Assembly: GCA_963522145.1 (NCBI GenBank)
Contig: CAUQXI010000019.1
Span: 1 to 64,000, forward strand
Direction: 5' to 3'
Length of the DNA: 64,000 nt
Origin: Mesorhizobium_B sp963522145
Lineage (GTDB): Bacteria; Pseudomonadota; Alphaproteobacteria; Rhizobiales; Rhizobiaceae
Below, in pieces: positions 57,550 through 64,000 of this stretch (position 1 is the first letter of the stretch; every line of letters starts with the position of its first letter). The notes beneath the pieces are model-generated. The model was not told the origin of the DNA. It ran no database searches and saw only the letters and a list, made by a program, of their open reading frames with translations. The translations under genes were made by a program, and so were the position numbers.

Positions 57550-60534
57550 ATGAGCCTCAACCTTGCCCTCGTCATTACCGGCGAGGCCGGCTCGGCCAAG
57601 AAGGCGCTGGCAGAAACCAAGGCAGAGCTCGCCGGCGTCGCCCAGGCGAATGACGCGGTTGCCGCCTCGGCCGGCCGTGCGCGCGACGCGAGCGGCCGCT
57701 TCATTGCCGGTGCGAAGGGAGCAACAGACGCCGGCCGGCAGGTCGGAGACGCGCTGAAGGGCGGCAGCGAGGAGGCGGCCAAGGGCCTCGGGCTCGCGCG
57801 CCACGAGGTGACAAACCTCTCCGCCCAGCTCGCCGACCTCGGCGTTCAGATCGCAGGCGGCGGTTCTCCCCTGATGGCGATGATCCAGCAGGGGCCGCAG
57901 ATCGCCGACGTTCTCGGCGGGCGCGGGCTCACCGGCATCATCGCCGGAGTCGGCCAGGGCATCGCGAGCCTGGTCAATCCCGTGACGATCACGCTCGCCG
58001 CCGTGACCGGATTGGGCTACGCCGCAAGTTGGGCCTTCGACATGATCCGCGGCGAGGTGAAGAGCACGGATCAGGTGCTCGAGGAACACGAGGCCTTCAT
58101 CAAGCGGGTCGGGGAAGCTTATCCCGAGGCGGCAAAGAAAGCGGCAAGCTACGCCGCCGACAGCGCCCAGGTGCTCCGCGCGCTCGGCGCCGACCGGATC
58201 GAGGACCAGGTCAAGGCGCTCCAGGGCGAGCTCAGCGGCGTCGCCGCCACCTACGACTCGATCATCAATCCGATCGCGCGCCCCGAAGCGCTGATGACCT
58301 TTCCCGACTTCGCGCCATTTGTTGGCGTCCTGGAGCGCATCAGCGAGGAGGCCGGCAAGGCGCGCCCCGAAGTCGCCGGCATTCGCGAGGAGATCGCGAA
58401 GATCCGCAACGACCCTGGCCAGTCGGACGGCGTGAAGGCGGTCGCGAGCGAGCTCCTGGCGGCGACCGAAGGAGCGAACGCCCTTTCCGCAGCGCTTCCG
58501 GCAACCACGAAGCTGGTTGAGAGCATAGGCGGCGTGGCGGACCGCTCGGCCGAGCGGCTGAAGCTCCTGCACGAGACGGCCATGGGTTTTGCCGATGCGA
58601 TGGAGCGCCTGGGCGCCGGCGACCAGCCGCAGCTTTCCGCGCGGGAGCAGGCGCTGCAGGACTACATCAAGGCGGCCGGCCAGGCGCTCGATGCCCGTGA
58701 CGGCCAGAACGCGCGGGCCGCCTATGATGCCCGCATCAAGCGGATCGAGGCAGCCGAGGCCGGCGCGGGCGTGCCGCTGCCGACGTCGCGGCCGAACGAC
58801 ATCCAGCGCTTGGACGACGCGGCCGCCGCGGAAAAGCGCGGCGCGACGCCCGAGGAGCGCCAGGCGCAGAAGACGGATGCGGCGCTCGCCCGTCAGCGCG
58901 ACCGCATCGCGCTTCTGTCGGCCGAGGTCGGCGCAATGGATCAGGGGACGGACGCTCGGGCGGCGCTGATCGCCTCGCTCGAAACCGAGCAGGAAATCCG
59001 CCGCCTCGGCATCGACGCGCAAAGCGACGAGGCGCGCGCCATGCGGGCCAACGGGGCCGAGATCGTGCGGCTCACGCAGGAGCGCGCCCGAGGCGTCGCG
59101 GCCGCGCGTGAGGCGGAGAAGAAGTGGAGCGAAAACCGCGATCTCGCCAAGGGCCTCCTGACCGATCTGACGGGCACGCTGCGCGACACAACGGCCGGCT
59201 GGCAGGGGATGGCGGATGCCGCCCTCCGCTCGCTCGACCGCATCATGGACCGGCTGATCAATTCGGGCATCGATGCGCTTCTGGATCAATGGCTGCCCAA
59301 GCCGGGCGGCGGCTCGGCGGGCGCCGGCTCGGCCGACAAGTGGGGCGGGCTGCGTGACGTCCTGCTCGGCAAGGCTGCGAACGACAATGCGAACTACGCT
59401 CCCGGTGCGGTCACCCGCGCCCCGCTGGGGCCGGCGGGCGGCGCCTATGGCACGGACATGGCCGGCAACATCCGCCAGCTCGCGTCGAACATCGGCGCGG
59501 ACCCGACCGACCTCGCCACGCTCATGTCCTTTGAAAGCGGGCTGCGCCCCGGCGCCTGGGGCGGCACTGGCGGCCGGCATTACGGCCTGATCCAGGCGGG
59601 CGCGGCGGAGCGGGCGGCCTACGGCATAACGCCTGGAGGCACACTTGCCGGCCAGTTCGGCGGCATCGAGCGCTTCTTCAAGGATCGCGGCTTCAAGCCC
59701 GGCATGTCGGGCCTCGACCTCTATTCGACGGTGAATGCCGGCAGCCCAGGCCGCTACAACGCGTCGGACACGGCCAATGGCGGCACATGGGGCACGGTGG
59801 CCGACAAGTGGAACCTGCAGATGGGCGACCACCGCAAGGTGGCCCAGGAACTGCTTGGCTCCTCCGAAACGGCAAAGCAGGCGCTCGACAACCTCGCCAC
59901 CGGCTCGACCTCGGCGACCGAAGGCCTCGGCACCTTTGCCGGCGGCCTGGGCAAGATGGGCGACGCTTTGGGCCGGTTTCCTGCGGCGCCGGCGGCGGGC
60001 GGTGGCGGCGGGCTTTTCTCCTGGCTGGGCGGCTTGTTCGGCGGCGGCTCCGGCCTGTCCCCGGCGGCGACCGCGGTGATCGCCGGCGGTGGCGTCGGGC
60101 TTTACGCCGAGGGCGGCTGGACCGGTCCTGGGGGTAAGTGGGAGCCGAGAGGCATCGCTCATGCCGACGAGTATATCTTCTCGGCCGCGGCAACCCGCGC
60201 GATCGGCGTGGGCAACCTCGACAAGCTCCACCGCTCGGCAAAGAACGGCTTCGCCGAGGGCGGTTATGCCGGGCCGGAGTCGAGCTTTCCTTCGCGGGGC
60301 GCGTCTGGCGGCGGAGGCTGGGGCGGCGCGGGCCGCATGCCCGAGATCCGCTTCGTCAACAACGGCACGCCGCAGAAGGTGGTCGAGCAGCGGGAAGAGG
60401 ATGACGGCCAGGGCGGACGGCGGTGGATCGCCGTGCTCGATGACCAGACCTCCGGCATGATCGCCGAGCGTGGCACGAAGTCGAACCGGCAGCTGCGCCG
60501 GATGGGCTTGAGCAATCCGATGGTGGGCCGATGA
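57550..60534 (+). CDS. Tail tape measure protein with muramidase-like insert
   Basis: 994 residues. The N-terminal third is helical with Ala/Gly-rich repeats, hydrophobic stretches near residues 115-165, and a coiled-coil middle. Residues about 630-770 (GNIRQLASNIGADPTDLATLMSFESGLRPGAW, RHYGLIQAG) look like a lysozyme/transglycosylase domain with Glu662, used to pierce peptidoglycan at DNA entry. Its length sets tail length: about 1.5 Angstrom per residue, as in known siphophages. Confidence 0.9.
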   Translation: MSLNLALVITGEAGSAKKALAETKAELAGVAQANDAVAASAGRARDASGRFIAGAKGATDAGRQVGDALKGGSEEAAKGLGLARHEVTNLSAQLADLGVQIAGGGSPLMAMIQQGPQIADVLGGRGLTGIIAGVGQGIASLVNPVTITLAAVTGLGYAASWAFDMIRGEVKSTDQVLEEHEAFIKRVGEAYPEAAKKAASYAADSAQVLRALGADRIEDQVKALQGELSGVAATYDSIINPIARPEALMTFPDFAPFVGVLERISEEAGKARPEVAGIREEIAKIRNDPGQSDGVKAVASELLAATEGANALSAALPATTKLVESIGGVADRSAERLKLLHETAMGFADAMERLGAGDQPQLSAREQALQDYIKAAGQALDARDGQNARAAYDARIKRIEAAEAGAGVPLPTSRPNDIQRLDDAAAAEKRGATPEERQAQKTDAALARQRDRIALLSAEVGAMDQGTDARAALIASLETEQEIRRLGIDAQSDEARAMRANGAEIVRLTQERARGVAAAREAEKKWSENRDLAKGLLTDLTGTLRDTTAGWQGMADAALRSLDRIMDRLINSGIDALLDQWLPKPGGGSAGAGSADKWGGLRDVLLGKAANDNANYAPGAVTRAPLGPAGGAYGTDMAGNIRQLASNIGADPTDLATLMSFESGLRPGAWGGTGGRHYGLIQAGAAERAAYGITPGGTLAGQFGGIERFFKDRGFKPGMSGLDLYSTVNAGSPGRYNASDTANGGTWGTVADKWNLQMGDHRKVAQELLGSSETAKQALDNLATGSTSATEGLGTFAGGLGKMGDALGRFPAAPAAGGGGGLFSWLGGLFGGGSGLSPAATAVIAGGGVGLYAEGGWTGPGGKWEPRGIAHADEYIFSAAATRAIGVGNLDKLHRSAKNGFAEGGYAGPESSFPSRGASGGGGWGGAGRMPEIRFVNNGTPQKVVEQREEDDGQGGRRWIAVLDDQTSGMIAERGTKSNRQLRRMGLSNPMVGR

Positions 60535-60953
60535 CCGTTCCCGCCTGGCCGGCCACACTGCCGCGCCCGAACCGCGAAGGCTACCAGCACCAGGCGGGCG
60601 ACGCGCGCCGGCGCACCCAGCCGGACGCCGGCCCGCCGCGCTCCTCGCGCAAGCTTTCGGCCGTGCCGGACACGGTCGCCATGGTGTTCGACCTTTCCAC
60701 CGACCAGCTCGGCCGGCTCGATCGGTTCTTTCGGGAAGACTGCCGTGGCGGCGCCAAGGTGTTCTCCATGCCGAACTGGCCGGTCCACGGTTTGCCGCTG
60801 CTGTCGTCGACAGGAGAAGCCCTGCTGACTTCGACCGGCGAGCCGCTGGTGATCGCCGCCTCATGGCTCTGCCTGTTCGGCGACGGGCTGCCCTCGCGCG
60901 TGCCGCTCGGACACCGCTGGCGCGCTTCCTTTCAAATCTTGGTGCTGCCATGA
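60531..60953 (+). CDS. Distal tail protein of unknown type
   Basis: 140 residues (WPATLPRPNREGYQHQ, VAMVFDLSTDQLGRLDRFFREDC), ATGA overlap with the tape measure stop. Positioned as the first gene after the tape measure, where distal tail proteins lie. The family is not recognised with certainty. Confidence 0.65.
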   Translation: MTVPAWPATLPRPNREGYQHQAGDARRRTQPDAGPPRSSRKLSAVPDTVAMVFDLSTDQLGRLDRFFREDCRGGAKVFSMPNWPVHGLPLLSSTGEALLTSTGEPLVIAASWLCLFGDGLPSRVPLGHRWRASFQILVLP

Positions 60954-61474
60954 GGCGCCGCTCGCTCAATGCCCGGCTCGCCATGGACTTGGCTGCCAGC
61001 GACGAGGTCGAGGTGGTGCTGGCGGAGATAGCGCATCCCGAGTTGGAAGCGCCGATCCTGCTTTCCACGGACAATGCCGTGCGCTTCTCGATCGAGCCGC
61101 TCGTCCAGGGCACGCGCTCGCGCTGGCGCTCGCCCAACAACAAGCCACGCGACTTCCTGTTCGTTCTCATGGGCGCGCTGCTGCCGTCCGACGAGGACGA
61201 CACGCCCGCGACGGGCACGCTCGTCATCGAGCTCCTGGATAACGAAATCCTCGACGCGATCCGCTCCACCACCACGCCGGCGACGGTGTCGCTCGCCTGG
61301 ACGCTTTCCTCGCAGCCGGACTCCGTCGACTGGGAGTGGATCGGCTTCGAGATGGTGGACGCCCCGTTCAACGCGTCCGAAGTCCGCATCCGTTTCACCC
61401 AGCCGGCGATCGACGGGGAGGCCTATCCGGCCGACCGCATGACCAAGCAGCGCTTTCCGGGGCTGCATCCATGA
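60950..61474 (+). CDS. DUF1833 phage tail protein
   Basis: 174 residues with the DUF1833 patterns VEVVLAEIAHPELEAPILLSTDN, WRSPNNKPRDFLFVLMGALLPSDEDD, and VDWEWIGFEMVDAPFNAS. A tail-tip assembly protein in many alphaproteobacterial siphophages and gene transfer agents. ATGA overlaps at both ends. Confidence 0.8.
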   Translation: MRRRSLNARLAMDLAASDEVEVVLAEIAHPELEAPILLSTDNAVRFSIEPLVQGTRSRWRSPNNKPRDFLFVLMGALLPSDEDDTPATGTLVIELLDNEILDAIRSTTTPATVSLAWTLSSQPDSVDWEWIGFEMVDAPFNASEVRIRFTQPAIDGEAYPADRMTKQRFPGLHP

Positions 61475-61575
61475 AGTTCCGCTGGAAGCAGACTCGGCAT
61501 GAGCTGGCTTGGATCACCGTCCGGGCAGTCTCGGTCGTGGCCCTGTCGTGGCTGTTCTCGGTGCTTGTCCGATGA
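61471..61575 (+). CDS. Tiny membrane peptide between tail genes
   Basis: 34 residues (MKFRWKQTRHELAW, then ITVRAVSVVALSWLFSVLVR). ATG overlaps the DUF1833 stop, and its stop overlaps the NlpC/P60 start (ATGA both times), so translation is likely. One short membrane helix after a basic N-terminus. Role unknown. Confidence 0.5.
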   Translation: MKFRWKQTRHELAWITVRAVSVVALSWLFSVLVR

Positions 61576-61991
61576 TGCACTGGTCGGCTGCTTTCCTCGG
61601 CATCCCCTGGGCCGACAAGGGCCGCACCCGCGACGGCGCGGACTGCTGGGGCGTCGTGCGCCTGGCGCTCCAGGAGCGCGCCGGCGTCGTCGTGCCGTCC
61701 TATGACGGGCTTTATGCCTCGGCCGACGAGCAGGCCGAGATCGCGGCGATCGTGCGCCGCGAGGCCGCGTCGCCCTTGTGGTTGCCGGTCGAGGGCGAAC
61801 CCCGCGAGCTCGACGTGGTGTTCTTCCGCCAAGGCGCGCATGCGTCGCACGCCGGCCTCGCCGTTTCGCCGTGGCTGATGCTGCATTCGGCGGCGCAGGA
61901 CCAATCCAAAATCCAGCCCTTCCGTCCCGCCCCGGCCGGCATGCGCTTGACGGGCATCTATCGCTGGCACGAGCTGGAGTGCCGCGCATGA
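61572..61991 (+). CDS. NlpC/P60 cysteine peptidase (tail-associated)
   Basis: 139 residues with catalytic Cys25 (GADCWGVV) and the His93 region (GAHASHAGLAVS) of the NlpC/P60 fold. In siphophages it lies beside the tail tip and cuts cell-wall peptides during infection. ATGA overlaps at each end. The third catalytic polar residue is not certain. Confidence 0.88.
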   Translation: MMHWSAAFLGIPWADKGRTRDGADCWGVVRLALQERAGVVVPSYDGLYASADEQAEIAAIVRREAASPLWLPVEGEPRELDVVFFRQGAHASHAGLAVSPWLMLHSAAQDQSKIQPFRPAPAGMRLTGIYRWHELECRA

Positions 61992-64000
61992 TGATGGCGC
62001 ATCCTGACAGCGCGCAGCGCGTGCTCCTGGCGCCCGTCGATCCCGGCTGCCCGCGGATCGAGACGTGCATGCCGGCGGGCCTTCGCCTCGATGCGATCGT
62101 CGCTTCCCAACTGCCGGGCGCGAGCGATGCGGAGCTGGAACTCGTTTCGGTCAGCCTGGTCACCGTCGCCGGCGTCTGGATCATCCCGCGTTCGCGCTGG
62201 CATCTCGTCCGGCCGGCCGAACGCAGCACGGTCGTGATCCGGGTTTCCCCCGGCAAGGGAGGCTTGCGCACCGTTCTGCAGATCGTCGTCGCGGTGGCGG
62301 CGATCGCCATCGGCCAATATTGGGGCGCGGCATTCGCCGGCGCGATCGGCGTCAGCACGGCGACCGGCACGGCGCTGCTGACGCTCGGCATCCAGGCGCT
62401 GGGCGGCTTCCTGATCAACGCGATCGTGCCGCCGCCGTCGACGCCCGACAAGGAAAAGCCGACCTTCGCCATCTCCAACTTCCGCAACGAGCTGAAGCCT
62501 GACGCGCCCGTGCCCGACATCCTCGGCCGGCACCGCTTCGCCCCGCCCTACGCGGCGAAGTCCTGGAGCGAGGTGGTCGGCGATCTGCAGTATTTCCACT
62601 TCGACATGCTGGTCGGCTACGCGCCGCTCGTCGTCTCGGAAGTGAAGATCGGTGAAACGCCTATCGACACCTATGAGGAGGTGGACTGGGAGATCATCAC
62701 CGACAACACGCCGTCGAAATACTATCCGACCCAGGTGCTGGAAGAAAATGACGGAACGGAGCTGCGCAAGGATCGCCCGCTCGATGACTTCGGCGAGGAG
62801 ATCGACGACTCCGATCCCGAGGAAGTGCCGGTGCGCCGCTTCAGCGCCGCGGACGCTTCCGGTTTCGCCCTGATCTTCGGCTTTCCCGGCGGCTTGGGCA
62901 AAATGGACGACGAGGGCGACCTGAAGGGGATCGACGTCGCCCTGCGCATCCGCATCCGGCGCGAGGACAGCGCGAACTGGACCGTGGTTCAAAGCAAACT
63001 GCTGATCAAGGCCAAGAAGCGCGAGGCCTTCTTCCGCAGCTTCCAGGGCAAGTTCCCGACCCGAGGGCGCTACGAGATCGAGGTCACCCGCACCAGCGCC
63101 AATTCCGACAGTCCGCAGAGGCAGGACCGTCTCACTTTGGTGGCGGTGCAGAGCTTCCGGCCGGAGCCGCCGATCAACTTTTCCCGGCCGGTGGTCCGCA
63201 TCGCCGGCAAGATCCGCGCGACCTACCAGCTCAACGGGGCGCTCGACACGCTGAACTGCGTCGCCTCGCGGATCGCAAAGGATTGGGACGCCGCGTCGAA
63301 GACGTGGATCCTACGCGAAACGCGCAACCCGGCGAGCCTGGACCGCTACCTTCTGCAGGGGCCGGGCAATCCACGCCCGCAGCCGGACAGCCGCATCGAT
63401 CTCGCCGCCTATGCGGCCTGGCACGAGTTCAACACGGCAAAGGGCCTCCACTACGACAAGGCGCACGACTACCAGGCGCCGCTGGGAGACGTGCGGAACG
63501 CCGTCTGCGCCGCCGGCCGGGCCAGCCCGCGCTTCGACGGCACGAAGCACACGGTGGTGGTCGACCGTCCGCGCACGATGCCCGTCGACCACATCAACAG
63601 CCGCAACGCGCGCGCCTGGGAAGGCACCCACACGGTGGTGAAGCTGCCCGACGCCTTTCGGGTCCGCTTCCTCGACGAAACGAACGGCTGGAAGTCGGCC
63701 GAGCGCCTGATCCCGTCGCCCACTTTCAGCGGCACGCTGGATGAGGTCGGGCTGACCGAGGATCTGGCGATGCCGGGCAAGACGAACCCGGCCGAGATCT
63801 ACCGCGAGGCCAAGCGGCGCTTCTTCGAGGTGCTGCACCGTCCGACCACCTTCCGCGCCACGCAGGACGGCGCTGTGCGAGTCGCGGAGCGCGGCGACCT
63901 CGTGATGGCGAGCTTTGACACCCTTTCAAAGGTGATGTTCTCCGGCCGCGTGAAGCGTGTCACGGGGCAGCTCGTCGAGCTCGATCGCGCGGTCGATCTT
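61988..64000 (+). CDS. Tail tip protein J/TipJ-like (partial, 3' end outside the window)
   Basis: Open for 671 codons from ATG 61988 to the edge with no stop. It begins with a beta-rich I/J-like part (LDAIVASQLPGASDAELELVSVSLVTVAG), a hydrophobic patch at residues about 100-142 (LQIVVAVAAIAIGQYWGAAF and AIGVSTATGTALL), then TipJ-like host-specificity domains (DILGRHRFAPPY, PVDHINSRNARAWEG). The long central tail protein touches the host surface and sets host range. Confidence 0.87.
   Translation, partial: MMMAHPDSAQRVLLAPVDPGCPRIETCMPAGLRLDAIVASQLPGASDAELELVSVSLVTVAGVWIIPRSRWHLVRPAERSTVVIRVSPGKGGLRTVLQIVVAVAAIAIGQYWGAAFAGAIGVSTATGTALLTLGIQALGGFLINAIVPPPSTPDKEKPTFAISNFRNELKPDAPVPDILGRHRFAPPYAAKSWSEVVGDLQYFHFDMLVGYAPLVVSEVKIGETPIDTYEEVDWEIITDNTPSKYYPTQVLEENDGTELRKDRPLDDFGEEIDDSDPEEVPVRRFSAADASGFALIFGFPGGLGKMDDEGDLKGIDVALRIRIRREDSANWTVVQSKLLIKAKKREAFFRSFQGKFPTRGRYEIEVTRTSANSDSPQRQDRLTLVAVQSFRPEPPINFSRPVVRIAGKIRATYQLNGALDTLNCVASRIAKDWDAASKTWILRETRNPASLDRYLLQGPGNPRPQPDSRIDLAAYAAWHEFNTAKGLHYDKAHDYQAPLGDVRNAVCAAGRASPRFDGTKHTVVVDRPRTMPVDHINSRNARAWEGTHTVVKLPDAFRVRFLDETNGWKSAERLIPSPTFSGTLDEVGLTEDLAMPGKTNPAEIYREAKRRFFEVLHRPTTFRATQDGAVRVAERGDLVMASFDTLSKVMFSGRVKRVTGQLVELDRAVDL

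Larger units (their letters stand above)
28128..64000 (+). mobile_element. Mu-like transposable prophage (left part; runs off the window)
   Basis: The element starts with TGTGTAATGC at 28128, a Mu-type TG terminus. It has repeated transposase-type sites within 190 bp, a leftward repressor facing a rightward early operon with a Ner-like protein, MuA, MuB, Gam, GemA and Mor, then lysis, Mu-type head genes and a siphovirus-type tail. It interrupts a host glycosyltransferase gene. All head and tail genes seen look intact, so the prophage may be functional; the right end, tail fibres and any Mom/host-conversion genes are not in view. Confidence 0.93.

Noticed and set aside
57406..61398. Very long minus-strand frame (1330 codons) opposite the tape measure gene
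   Set aside because: No start signal, biased amino acids (Arg, Ala, Gly), and the plus strand holds a recognised tape measure protein.
1..64000. CRISPR array
   Set aside because: No run of equal-length repeats with regular spacers was seen on reading through the window.

Overview
The window is GC-rich chromosomal DNA of an alphaproteobacterium, most likely in the Hyphomicrobiales (Rhizobiales; a Phyllobacteriaceae-like genus fits, but the genus cannot be fixed from sequence alone). Support: a GcrA-type cell-cycle regulator, a SAM-II riboswitch ahead of an O-succinylhomoserine sulfhydrylase gene, a class-I (ALAS) hemA behind an FNR/FixK-type box, alpha-type TamA/TamB, and the apaG, metZ, dcd, hslO, argF, argD neighbourhood. 

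Positions 1-28127 are ordinary host DNA: a Tat-type short-chain dehydrogenase, the tamA-tamB outer-membrane assembly pair (translationally coupled), galE, hemA, an aminotransferase, mscL, pyrD, a histone-deacetylase-like amidohydrolase, tRNA-Gly(CCC), dCTP deaminase, riboswitch-controlled metZ, a CDP-alcohol phosphatidyltransferase, apaG, hslO, the argD-argF operon, gcrA, phoR and phoU (pstSCAB is not between them), and a PPK2 polyphosphate kinase. The host part ends in the 3' portion of a family-2 glycosyltransferase gene cut off by a prophage.

Positions 28128-64000 are the left part of a Mu-like transposable prophage. Its left end is placed at 28128 from a TG terminus next to copies of an 11-bp motif (CGATTGGCACC) spaced like the transposase-binding sites L1-L3 of Mu. 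Next come three small leftward genes (possible lysogenic-conversion cargo), a leftward LexA/S24-type repressor, an operator region, and then the rightward early operon: Ner-like regulator, ParB-like protein, a GcrA-like HTH protein, MuA transposase, MuB ATPase, Gam, GemA, an MT-A70 methyltransferase and finally a Mor/C activator. The late region holds a lysis module (amidase endolysin, lipoprotein, holin-like protein), then the packaging and head genes (DUF2730, two tandem gp26-like proteins, DUF3486, terminase, portal, MuF fused to a probable nuclease, protease with nested scaffold, major head protein gpT). A GapR (DUF2312) homologue sits in the head cluster. The tail is siphovirus-like (tube, frameshifted assembly chaperone, tape measure with an embedded muramidase-like domain, NlpC/P60, tip protein), so the element is a hybrid of Mu replication and head with a long flexible tail, as in B3, D3112 and RcapMu. 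The right end and the 5' half of the interrupted glycosyltransferase lie beyond position 64000.

Most interesting points: a -1 programmed frameshift signal (GGGAAAC then a stop codon) in the tail chaperone, phage copies of two alphaproteobacterial chromosome/cell-cycle protein types (GapR and a GcrA-like HTH) plus an adenine methyltransferase, the reconstructed left end, a MuF-nuclease fusion, the SAM-II riboswitch with a downstream terminator, and a cluster of GANTC sites ahead of gcrA.
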